From contig MNCI01033388.1 of the NCBI GenBank assembly GCA_015680685.1, positions 51,105 through 110,822 on the forward strand: a stretch of DNA of 59,718 nt, given 5' to 3'. Made by a program: the position numbers and the translations under genes. Shown here piece after piece: positions 46,955-57,163 of this stretch (position 1 is the stretch's first letter; each line of letters starts with the position of its first letter). The notes below the pieces were generated by a model. It ran no database searches. It saw nothing but the letters and a program-made list of their open reading frames with translations, and had not been told where the DNA came from. The stretch is from Gnetum montanum (Eukaryota > Streptophyta > Gnetopsida > Gnetales > Gnetaceae).

Positions 46955-49881
46955 TTAAGAGGCATCTAGAGGAGGAAGTAGTGGGTCATCCCCACCCTCA
47001 CCATTGGGGTCATTGATGTCTCCTAATGCCTAAAATACAACAACATAAAGCCAATCAATAACCAATAATCAAAACTATAACTTAAACAAAAATTAAACTA
47101 AAACATAGAATACATCAAACCTATGTGAAATTAGGCTCCATAACCTCTGGGGGTAGATGCTAAAGACCATTCTTCAAATGATGAAGAATCTAGTCTTTCA
47201 TCATATTGGCCCAGTCAATATCCCCAAGATCAATGCCTATGATGATGTTAGTTTTATCCACTTTTGTCCAAGTAGGTAGTTCACAAGTGATTGTAGCCAC
47301 ACCTACAATAGTGGTAATTTGAGGAGTAGGAGATTTTTCCACCATGAGAATGCTCTTAAAGAGCTAGTAGGGACTCTCTACCTAAATCCCATAAATGACT
47401 AGCTCTCTCTTGTGTTGTTCAATGGACTCCTCTTTGAGCCACTTTAAGTAAGCCTCCCAGTCAGCCTTATATTCTCACTTGTGGACCTTTTGTTTCTTAT
47501 CCCACTCTAGAATACATGTGCTATGGTATTTCCTATCCTCGGCTTTTTGGGAGATGATATCCATCCACATCCATTACTTCACCATCTCCTTTGAGAGTGT
47601 CACCTTATCATAGATGGCATTCTAGTACCGGGCCCATGTGATATCTCTAGTCTACAAGTTCTCTGAATTAGCCACTTGGGTATTTTTCCTAAAGGCCACA
47701 ACTTGCTCCCATTGGGACTTGTTGGACCTCTACATCTCCCATGAAGTTTTTGTGCATTAAATTGCTAGATCAATAGCATTTTTGTACAACTTCAGGTGTA
47801 CACTCTATACATCAAAAGAAAGCTTTGATATGGAGTCAAATCCCATGTCTCGAGTGAGGTCCCACTTCACAAATGGCACTACCAGTAACACATAACCATA
47901 AAATACAACCATAAACATAGTTTACACCCTAAGATAGTCATAACATAAACATAACCTATAACATAGCAAAATGATTAAGGCATAGGAAACAAAGTCCTTA
48001 CCTATCCCAGGTGCAACTTGTTGCAACTAGTCGATGATGCCCTTGGCCATCTCGCGCATGAACACCATTTTGTCTAGGACCTCTACACATGGTTTTGCAT
48101 GAAACATAGGGGTAGGGGCCTTTACTAGTGGCTTAGGAACTACTATAAGCATAACAATCATCAAATCGTTAGAATGAAAAGAAAACCTAAAATCATAGGG
48201 TATAACAAGAAGTGTTAAGACATGTGCATACATGGCTCCTCCTCTTCATCCTCTGGGATGATGATGAGGGATGCACCTCGCACCACCTCATTAAAAAAGG
48301 CATCTAGATCATCTAGACCTATGTTGGCTAACACTTTAGCCTCATGTTGTTGTAAGAGGACCTCTTCTACATGCCTTTGTTCTTCCTATGTTGTAGATGC
48401 AGCATGCCTTTATGCTTCCTCCTTTGTGGCAACTTGGGCTACCATGTCCCTACACTTTTCTATAACCATAACACATAAAAACCCAATTAGTCCATGAAAC
48501 TATAACATGGCCATAAGCCTTAAAACATAGAATAGCCTAAACATAGATAAAACTTACCTATGACCACATGATGTGACATTTTAAGTTTATTTTGGGCATG
48601 TTTCTCTAATGCTAGTGGTGCTTCTTTTGAGGGCCTCCTAAGCTTGATCCTAGCTACTCCTTCAACCTCGATATGTAACCATCGGGCCATCAAGACATTT
48701 GCTAGAATTGTTAAGGGCTCCTCCCCTATGCTATTAGGGGATTCACAATACCTACCACCAATATTCTTGGTGGTAATAGACAATGACTCATTCATCTCAT
48801 CTAGTAGGTTCTAATCCTACATGGTTGGATAAATATCTAAGGCCTAGAAAGTTGGACTGGGTGTTGGGCCTCCCATCATCCATTTCTCCACACCACTAGG
48901 AAATTTGGAAACCTCTTCAAATAACATGTAAAGAATGAAGAATGCATGTGGATTATGATAGAGGAATCATCATGGAGTTTGAGAATCTCCTCTTGAAGGG
49001 TAGTAGCCAAGGAAGCCACCTAATTGAATATGGTACCCTCCATCAGGACCTTCTTCAACGTCCACCCCTGTGTGTTGTCAATTACCTTCTTTTATGTAAT
49101 AGTTTAGGAAATGCATAATACTTGAGTAAAGGATAAGATGCCTTTGCTTCGAGGTTTATGAAGCCATCCACAGAAAGCTCAAAGTGGTCCTTACTAGCAC
49201 CAAACCACTCCAAAACTTCCTCACAATGACCCACTTCCTTTACTATTCTAGTCACAACTTTTGTCCCATTAGCAAGAATACCAAGAAATTTACAAAAGTT
49301 TTCCTCATTGATGGGTATGGTAATTAGCATGCCTCAAACTATGGTAATAAAATGATCAGTTTCTTCATCAAAGGAGTCAATGACGTTCAACGTCTATGTA
49401 ACAGGGATGGAAGGGATAGGTGCCATGAATACATCAAGCAAACCCACACACTCAATGTTTGCTTGGATGTAACTAGGTGTCTGTCCACTTGACCACTCCT
49501 CTGCTAGTATCACCTCACCAAATTTTAGGATTATGGTATCATCATGACATCCTAAAACTAACAAATTGATTTTGATAGAGGTGGAGGATCATACAAGGCA
49601 ACAACAAACATTTAGCATCAACATAGGAATGTCTAGAAACTGGTAAAATGATACAACACTTAATACCTTAGTAACCATAAGGCATTAGGCATTACAACCC
49701 ATGTGTTTACCTTTATTCTTCTTACTTGGTGTGGTTTTTGTAGAGGTCCCAATGATAAAGGTCTGATCCTAGGTGCTCTTGAAACCCACCAACCAATTGT
49801 GTACCATCTTGTTGGCCACACACTTCTTGTAGATAGGGTTGAAATCCTTAGTGTATCTATCAAAGTCCCCTCTTAACTATT
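46955..49881 (-). pseudogene. Minus-strand multi-exon gene-like relic, 3' part
   Basis: Read on the minus strand, open segments are separated by short stretches with GT-AG borders. Proposed exons: 49881-49711 (FNPIYKKCVANKMVHNWLVG), 49551-48558, 48459-48232, 48142-48002 (KPLVKAPTPMFHAKPCVEVL), 47878-47121 and 47029-46955, ending TAA. Proposed introns of 89-159 bp: 49710-49552 (GTAAAC..TTTTAG), 48557-48460 (GTAAGT..TTATAG), 48231-48143 (GTATGC..TTATAG), 48001-47879 (GTAAGG..GGTAG) and 47120-47030 (GTTTGA..TTTTAG). The exon at 47878-47121 encodes a charged, Trp-rich, coiled-coil-like protein (WEQVVAFRKN, ILEWDKKQKVHK). The last exon is acidic and Pro-ending. Several in-frame stops and one frame change show decay. 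I do not recognise the protein. It lies 3' to, and opposed to, E protease. Confidence 0.55.
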
Positions 49882-49891
49882 TGATGGGATG

Positions 49892-49970
49892 CAATATCAC
49901 ATGGGCCACGATATCGCATCCCCCTTGATACCACATCTTCCCCTGCGATATCGCGTACGCGATATCGCAG
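49892..49970. promoter_or_regulatory. CGATATCG boxes and 28 bp palindrome in C U3
   Basis: A perfect palindrome spans 49943-49970; its half is CTGCGATATCGCGT. It contains two CGATATCG boxes at 49946 and 49960, 14 bp apart. A further CGATATCG is at 49909 and a CAATATCA at 49892. The palindrome ends 14 bp upstream of the TATA box. Such symmetry suggests a binding site for a dimeric factor, which is inference. Confidence 0.7.
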
Positions 49971-49984
49971 TGCATCGTCAAATC

Positions 49985-49992
49985 TATAAATA
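49985..49992 (+). promoter_or_regulatory. TATA box of C LTR
   Basis: TATAAATA followed by AGAGGTGGCTCTCCC, identical in the LTR at 59414. Confidence 0.78.
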
Positions 49993-50714
49993 AGAGGTGG
50001 CTCTCCCTTGTTTCTCATTCTAGGCATAGACCATCGTGAAACTCTGGTAGTTTTACCTCTCGAGAGATAGAATAATTTCCATGTGCCCACACTAGGAGCT
50101 CCAAAGTGAATGGATCTTTATTCGAGCAAATATTGTACCTGAACACAAGTTTGTGTATAGAAATAAAGACGAACTTCTTGGATAAACCTTGTAGTGCATG
50201 GAATACACTAAATAGGATTTTATTTATTGTTATTTATTATTTATCATTTAATTTCTTTATTAGCTCATTAAATCTCTCTCAACCCTTCTCCCATAGTTAA
50301 GTGCATTCAGTACGACTACTTCGAGCACTTGCGTTACGCTTGGTAATCCTAGTAACGAATAGCGCTTGGTAACCAAGGTTGCATTGGTTCAGGGTGTGAA
50401 TGGTAAGTGGGAATGGATGTTGATGCTAGGTTAATTCAGGCTTAGTTAGCTAGTTAAAGTTAGCTAATTAGTCTCTTCACCCTTCACCTCATTAGCATAG
50501 GAGATAAAACAGAAAAGACATAAAAATCATATACCTTAGACTTACTTAACCATACAACTATGACGAATACAACTAATTCTAGGAAGACAACGAATGATTA
50601 ACCTTAAGTGTTCCATAAGGTGTGTAGGCACTTAGTCTATGGAGTTCGATCGGATCACACGTGTAATGCTCGTATTCATATGGTTGAGTGTAGGGGTACC
50701 TCGCCACTCATCAT

Positions 50715-50732
50715 TGGTGTCATTGCCAAGGA
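50715..50732 (+). other. Primer binding site of C (tRNA-Asp type)
   Basis: TGGTGTCATTGCCAAGGA, one base after the LTR; closer to the intact site TGGCGCCGTTGCCGGGGA at its 3' half than A or B. Confidence 0.85.
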
Positions 50733-50857
50733 CTAAGTGTTTGTGCGCTAAGTAGAACATAAGAAATTATCCACATCATTGGGAGCTTAAAAAAACCCTT
50801 AGGGTTAATTAAACGAAAAATTATATAATGATTAATTAGCACACCAAATAAAACACA

Positions 50858-53379
50858 ATGTCCTCTTCTTCGAAAAAAAGCACTTCACCACCTAGGGATC
50901 ATACGAGAAACAATCAGTGGCACCAAACACATAACCAAAATCTACCAGTTCCTCAATAGTATCGGGTGGTATATACTCATCACAATGAGTATATACCTTA
51001 TTTTATTTTTATCCTCCATCAGGATGAACAACTGCGCTGGAGAGACTTTCAAGATAACATAGTGTTACCTCCAGATCGGGCAATCCCTATCATGCTTCTT
51101 CATGCTCTTGCATAGATAGGCATGACAGAATTATATGCTGAATACGTTGCAGAAGATTATGACATAAGGGATTACCATCCCACAACAGTGCAACATCTAA
51201 GGGACTCGAGGCAGGAAAGCCACCATACATTGTTGAAGGGTAAAGGGGTCCCGCATGTCCTAAGCGAAATAGGAGATGGTGAACCAATCATAACAAGTTC
51301 TCCATCAAATGATGTTTCCCCTCCTAACGAAAGTGAGGAGGTGAGGTATCAAAACCTACACTCCACAATACATAACCCTAGTTCTGATCCCCATGAATTC
51401 CAACTGTTCACTAAGGGAACAAAAACACATGACAAGGACGGGCATTTAGATCGTCATCACGATTGGGGCCGTAGTCACCGAAGAGAAGGTAACAGACATC
51501 GCCATTGAGATGGTCCTCCTTCTTCTTCTCCTTCATCACACCATTCACCTCTCCTTCCACATCAGGGTGTAGTTATCAAGAGCATAACGGTGAGGATAAG
51601 GGTAAGTAAAATGAGAGACCTCGATGACAGAGTCAAGAGAGAGGACAAGGGTAGTCTAGAGAGTCTAGGCATGGTAGAAAGGAAAGTAGGGAACCACGTA
51701 GGCATCATAGACGTCATGAGAGAGATGATCATGATGAACCCCTACTTTTCACCTGAAGTATGCTAGATATTACGGAGGTAGTAAGAATACCTACAAGCCA
51801 TCAAAAGGACACTCGGATCAAGAGATTAGATATGAACAATATCCCACGCTTCGAAGGGGGATACAACACTGATCCACAAAACCATTTACAGGCATTCCAT
51901 GATGCCTGTGCCTTGCAAAACATAGAGAATGAGTGGAACAAATTAAAGCTATTTCCTAGGACACTCATAAAGAAAGCAGAGAGTTGGTACTAGTCCTTAG
52001 AGGCAAAAACCATTAGGAGGTGGCGTACGATGTTAGAACTCTTCAACGATAAATACCAAACATACTCCAAAGTGTCCAACTTATGTAAGCAGATCTAAGG
52101 ATGGAAGTAAGGTAATCACAAACCCTTGGATGCTACCATCAGCCAATATTATGCATTGCTACATTCTTGCCCAGGCCATGGCTACGCACAACGGGATCAA
52201 CTCCACCACATCGTAGATGGGCTAAGAGATGAAACTAGGAGAATCCTTGGGACTTATGCCCAAGGGAGATTATTTGAACTTAGATCCCATGAATTTCATA
52301 GATTTTTGGAGCAAGTAGCTAAAGAAGAAGGGGAGCTATAGAAAAGAAAAAGCATGGAAGAGTATAACTGCGATCGTTCCCTCTGAAAGAAGGGAGTGAG
52401 ATTCTATGATGAAGAGGATGAGTCACCACTCGAAGAGTTGGTGAATAGAAAAACCTTTCCACTTCAAAAATTAACAACAGAAGTGGTGGCTAAGGTAGAT
52501 CAGATACAGGACTCCTTAGATAGTAGACTTGAACTTTTCCTAAAAATCGTAGAGGAGTCTAAGGAATGAAGTAGTGACCATCATAAGAAAAAGTGGAGAG
52601 ATTCAAACCCTGCACATAACAAGGGTAAGGGAAAAATGACTATCATCGATGAGGTTGTGAATTCTAACACAGACAATGATAGTGGATGTGAGATCTTCCA
52701 ATATGACCATCCTAAGGGGTATTACCCAATAATCTCACATCTACAAGAGTCTAGGGTGTATGCACTCAACCCAAGACTTAACAGACAATAGGCACCCCAT
52801 CGGTTACCTTATCCCCAAGGTAACCCAAGGAAATTCCACCAACCGTTAACATATTATCCAAGTGGAACTCTACCACAACCTATTGGGCAACACTAGCAGT
52901 GTCAACACCCACAGTCATGGGGGATGCCACCGCCTAGACAAAAATACCCTTACCGGCAACCAGATCATTATGGCTATTACATGCAGCAGCCGGTTTCTCC
53001 AAGTGACTCTATGGATCACGCAACTCCACAACATCACTACCATGTTTGGGACTATTTTAGAAGGACTCTTTCTCCTTTGGGAGATGCACCACATGCATAC
53101 CATCCTCTAAATCCATCCACCTCTCTTCCTCCGGTAGTTCCACTACCTCCTGCTCCAACAATACAAGGGGAACTCCCCACTCAACCGCAACAATGTAATG
53201 CTACGAGAGCTATAAACCTTCAACCCACTGCTAGTTCTGACAACTACAAGAAGAGAAGACCTTTCTTCAGAACCAAAAACCCAGACAAGCTCTCACAACA
53301 ACAAGCAGTTGAGTCTGTGACCACTCCTCCAACAAATAAGGCTTCGAAGCTCCCTTCAAATCAAAAATAGAGCTCAATG
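50858..53379 (+). pseudogene. gag of element C (few stops)
   Basis: ATG 50858 starts MSSSSKKSTSPPRDHTRNN. FILHQDEQLRWRDFQDNIVLP and IPIMLLHALA follow, then an acidic N-terminal segment and a His/Arg-rich stretch (51400-51505). After one frame change between 51508 and 51760 the capsid core reads LDMNNIPRFEGGYNTDPQNHL, FPRTLIKKAESWY, LELFNDKYQTYSKVSNL and DQLHHIVDGLRDETRRILGTY. Later blocks are SGCEIFQYDHPKGYYPIISHL (about 52680) and a Pro/Gln-rich tail (52920-53210). Stops at Gln/Trp codons are spaced far apart, making this the best preserved Athila-type gag here. It continues in frame into protease. Confidence 0.85.
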
Positions 53380-54090
53380 CATACAGTTATGTTAACACAT
53401 ACCGTTACTGACTAGATCAAGGTAGGTCACCTTCCCAGGAAACTATCTGACCTTGGAAGTTCCTTAATATACCTCCAAGTCACTAGGAATGAACCTCATA
53501 AGGCTCTTCTTGACTCAGGTCCTGGAGTCAACTTAATATCATGAGAGATGTATCAAGCCTGGAACCTGCCTCCACTCAAGAAGAGAAACATTCAACTAGA
53601 GCTGGCTAACCAGTCCATCACCATTCACTTGGGATCTGTGAAGGACATTGTTACCACCGTGTGTGGTTGGTCATACCCAGCTGATTTCCTAGTGATAGAA
53701 GTCAACGGCAACAAAGCGGACTTCCCAATTATAATGGGAAGGGCATGGCTAAGTACAATAGATGCATGACTAGGAATCCGTGATCTTTCCTTGGAAATAT
53801 CTAGCATAAATATTTATGGAAAGATCGAGAAGAAGAAAGTTCCATGCATCACATACAGTGACTCAGAGGGTGATGACATAGAGGAATGCTCAGCATTTCC
53901 TGCATGTAACCAGTATGCACCAGAGGATAATGTACAAAGGTGTCTGTATGTAGAAACCACACAATAAGAGAACACCCAATGGTTGATAGCTGATCAAGAG
54001 AGCAGCCCATGAACATGCATGGAACAAACTAAGGGAACAACTCATGCCCACAACAAAGCCATAGATACATTGAAGTATGAGCATCACTGA
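53380..54090 (+). pseudogene. Aspartic protease of element C
   Basis: ALLDSGPGVNLIS at about 53500 keeps the catalytic DSG. PLKKRNIQLELANQSITIHLGSVKDIV, WSYPADFLVIEVNGNKADFPIIMGRAWLSTIDA and LGIRDLSLEIS follow. There is one stop (TGA for Trp) after STIDA, and one just after NLIS. The acidic tail SEGDDIEECSAFPACNQY extends to about 54000. In A and B this is followed by the linker to RT; in C the coding part stops here. Confidence 0.82.
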
Positions 54091-54245
54091 CTTCCACCCC
54101 TTAACCTGAAAACATTAGTTGGGAGAAGTTGGACACTTCTAAGAAATTCAAACAAGCGCTCATTCTTTCAGATCTCTCTCTTTTCATTCAGTCATGGGGG
54201 AGATGGCCACCTATGCTAATCATTTGGGACCCTCAGTTCTTTTTA

Positions 54246-54395
54246 AGTTTTTGTTTTACACGTATTTGTTTTACACATTTTTGTTTTACATATTTCTTTC
54301 TACACATTTTTGTTTTACATGTTTTTGTTTTACACATTTTTGTTTTGCACATTTTTGTTTTACATGTTTTTGTTTTGCACATTTTTGTTTCAAAA
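54246..54395 (+). repeat. TTTTTGTTTTACACAT minisatellite in C
   Basis: About nine units of 15-17 bp, with TACACAT/TACATGT/TGCACAT variants. Its antisense reading gives a Lys-Thr-Lys-Cys-like repeat that is not a gene. Confidence 0.85.
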
Positions 54396-54452
54396 ATTTC
54401 TTTAACTTTTCTTGTTTTTGTTTTACAACATCGTTCATAATTTTTCATTTCT

Positions 54453-54472
54453 TGTGTGTGTGTGTGTGTGTG
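54453..54472 (+). repeat. (TG)10 microsatellite
   Basis: Ten perfect TG units in the 3' non-coding part of C. Confidence 0.9.
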
Positions 54473-54735
54473 ACTTATCCATTTTGTTAATTTTTTCACC
54501 AATAAGTGTTCTTAATGATGGTATGGACTATTTTTCTATTGGTTGCTAATGTTTGGTTTTTACCTTTAAGTTATGATGTTGATACTAAGGTATGGTTCTT
54601 TTGATATAGTAGGCAATGAGTTCACTTCATTCATACATCCATGTTTCCATGGTCTCTCTCATCTTGGAAATGTACAGTCCCTTTCTAAATATGAACTATA
54701 ACGAATCAATGGCTGGGAATTTTAGGTAGTTTTAG

Positions 54736-56807
54736 CCATTGCTAAGGTTTGATCATTAGTGATCAAGCCTTGATCACTAACCCTATACCTACAAGGAGTT
54801 CATAAAATCAACAAGTTAGAAAACGTAACTTAACCAACAAAGACAAAAAACATAAAAACACTATAATAACTATGCTTACCCCTGTAGATGGTATACGGTG
54901 CCAAGTGGATTTTGAAACATCATGTGGGCTCTCTATGCCACCATCAAAGTATTGTCAACATTATAGTAACGGTACTCTGGCATAGTCCAAATCTCCACAA
55001 GGTAGTGTGTGCCAATGATGTCTACTGTTTCTCCTATTACCTAAGGCAATGGATTATCAATGACAAACCTAGTAATTAGACTAGATGCCCAAGGCATTAG
55101 TGTCACCACTATGACCCTAACTACATCTACAAACAAGTCTGAAAATAGCATCACACTAAAGTTCTATAGGATGTAGGCAAGGAATTCCCTTGCCCCTAGT
55201 CAAAACCATACAGATCCCCTCTCTAAAGTCATTTCAAGAAAAGGGGTGTTTGCCTTGGGGTGGCCAATGCAACATAGAACATCCAATAGTTCAACCACAA
55301 TAACTATGGATTTCAACAAGGCCCTGCATGGGGAAACAAAATATCGCAACCACTTAGGATTTCTTGACAAGTTTGCAAAAAATCATAGTTAGGGGTGAAA
55401 TTAGCCCCTGTAAAAACCTCTAAGGTGTTTATTCAAATGTGTTCAAAAGTTCAACACCAACATTGTTGCAACCCTTGTAGCCTTCATGCATTATAACCAA
55501 AAATCATGCTTTGGTCCAAAACCATATTGACAAAAACTAAAAATAGCCTTAAAACCTAGAAAACATATATAAAAAAGCTTACTAAAAATAGTAAAATATT
55601 TTTATTTTTTATGAAACAAACCTTGAAGCAAAGTCACTATCTTTATACATCCCTAAGATCAAGGGACGTTGACAACAAGAATTTCTAAGCATATCCACAA
55701 TGCCTATCCCCAAGGGGTACATTGTTACAACCAAGAAAAACCTCTACATATGCGACTATATAAGAAATCTTGTCAAAAATTAACCTAATCTAGCAATAAC
55801 CTAATCGTTAATGAAAAAGCCCTAAATCACAAGACTATAGCAAAAAATTCATGAAAAATTCATTTTGATTCCAATTTTAGTGATTCCACCATGGAAAGAA
55901 TACTAAAATCTTCAACCATGATCATCATAGCTAAAAAATTATAGCCATTTTAACAAAAAAAAATACAACCGAGCAGTAACCTAGCTATTTCCCAAAAACC
56001 CCCTTTTACACAAGTTTAATGAAAACTTCATCAAATTTTCATTTTAACTCCAAATGGAGTGATTCTACCTTTTTTGGAAAGCTTAAACCAAGATATATGC
56101 AACCATAACCAAAAAATTGCCAAAATCTCTACCACATATTTGGAAACAATTCATACATTTTTATGAAAATATAAAAGAAATGGCACAAAAATCCAACTAC
56201 ACAACCTAACTAAAATGGCCATAACTTTGTCATTGCAAATCCAAATTGGCTGATATGATATTCAATGGAAAGCTTAAACATAGCACTAAACGTTAATACC
56301 TTTATAATATAGTAATATTTGTCAATTTTCTTAATAAAAATTCATAACTTTGCTTGCTTGTTTCATCAAAAATATTAAAAAACACATAAAATTCATAAAA
56401 CCTAATTTAATTTCAACATGAATCAAAGCCAAGAAAGACATGAAACCTTAAACCCATGTAAAACCCACCAAATAAGGGATGGGATTTTTTTTTTTGAATT
56501 TAATTTTGACAAATATTAAGGCCTAGATCTGACAAAAATTGCTCCATCCCCAAATCGATGGAAAAAACACATAAAATAGAAAACCTAATTTCAAAAATAA
56601 AATCTACCAAAGCCAAAATAATGAAATAACCTTAGATAGACATAAAAACAGCCAACAAATGATTTTTGGTTTCATAAGAATTTCATTCTACCTGCTCCCT
56701 TAGCATAGATCTAACAAAAATGGTCCCATCCTAGCTAGGAAAACTATAAAAAAATGGCTAGGAAACTTAAGAAAACGGCCAAGAATGGCCTACCTTGTAG
56801 TGGCCAT
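54736..56807 (-). pseudogene. Minus-strand multi-exon gene-like relic, 5' part
   Basis: On the minus strand an acceptor (TTTCCCCATGCAG) at about 55324 opens a 444-base exon, 55323-54880, with two or three stops: LLKSIVIVVELLDVLCCIG, LMPWASSLITRFVIDNPLP, VDIIGTHYLVEIWTMPEYRYY. A GTAAGC donor begins a 91 bp intron (54879-54789) that ends TCCTTGTAG. The next exon, 54788-54736, runs into element C; its continuation would be 49881 and downstream. A small first exon, ATGGCCACTACAAG then GTAGGC (56807-56794), is speculative, with 55324-56793 as a long first intron. The protein is not recognised. The reason to treat this and 46955-49881 as one gene is strand, style and position either side of C; the joint itself is not proven. 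Confidence 0.45.
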
Positions 56808-57140
56808 AGATGATTCCTAGATGGAAATTTGTTTGATCAGTCTATAGATCTTCCTTGCAGCCTCATCTACCTTCTAAATCCTTGGATTTCTACTCTTGCC
56901 TCAACGCTGCTTCATCTTTGCTACACCAACATTGAGAAAACTTCGAAACTAGAAGGGATGAAGCCTCTACACTAGCTAGGAGGATATTTTTTTGCTTCTA
57001 CACTAAATGATGGATTAAATTTGCAACAAGAAATCTCTACCAAAGTTCTATGAAGTGTGTTGTGGTAGAAGAATGAGAATTTGTGTCCAACACTTAACAA
57101 TTTGACCATAAAAACCAAATCAAAACCTAAGCACCTACTC
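56808..57140 (-). other. Leader-like stretch upstream of the minus-strand gene
   Basis: No further motif was found between the possible first exon and the primer-site-like sequence at 57141-57158. Confidence 0.3.
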
Positions 57141-57158
57141 TCATGCCCTTGTTGCCAA
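57141..57158 (-). other. Primer-site-like sequence (minus strand)
   Basis: On the minus strand TTGGCAACAAGGGCATGA follows ...TCTGATACA-TTGAA, the spacing expected for a primer site five bases after an LTR ending in CA. The tRNA is not assigned. Confidence 0.45.
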
Positions 57159-57163
57159 TTCAA

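Larger units (their letters stand above)
49882..50713 (+). repeat. 5' LTR of element C
   Basis: It starts TGATGGGATGCAATATC, ends CCACTCATCA, and is followed by T and the primer site. It contains a 28 bp perfect palindrome, TATAAATA, GAAATAAAGACG as a poly(A) region (about 50159), and the GCGTTACGCTTGGTAATCC words corresponding to A and B. Preceded by CTATT, a possible target site; no second copy was located. Confidence 0.88.
49882..54735 (+). mobile_element. Element C: Athila relative with gag and protease only, no 3' LTR found
   Basis: It has a 5' LTR, primer site, gag and protease in nearly one frame. The sequence then jumps from just after protease to the post-integrase 3' region (SHGGDGHLC at about 54190, aligned with THGGDGHPC in B). 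About 3.3 kb of RT, RNase H and integrase are missing. The similarity to A and B ends at about 54735 (GGTAGTTTT), where minus-strand exon-like DNA resumes, and no LTR follows there. The element is younger-looking than A and B, with more CpG and fewer stops. Confidence 0.8.

Noticed and set aside
54233-54502. Minus-strand open frame with Lys-Thr-Lys-Cys repeats
   Set aside because: It is the antisense reading of the TTTTTGTTTTACACAT minisatellite in a non-coding part of C.
46955-56807. Functional host gene
   Set aside because: Several in-frame stops, a frame change and an inserted retrotransposon make an active gene unlikely; described as a relic.
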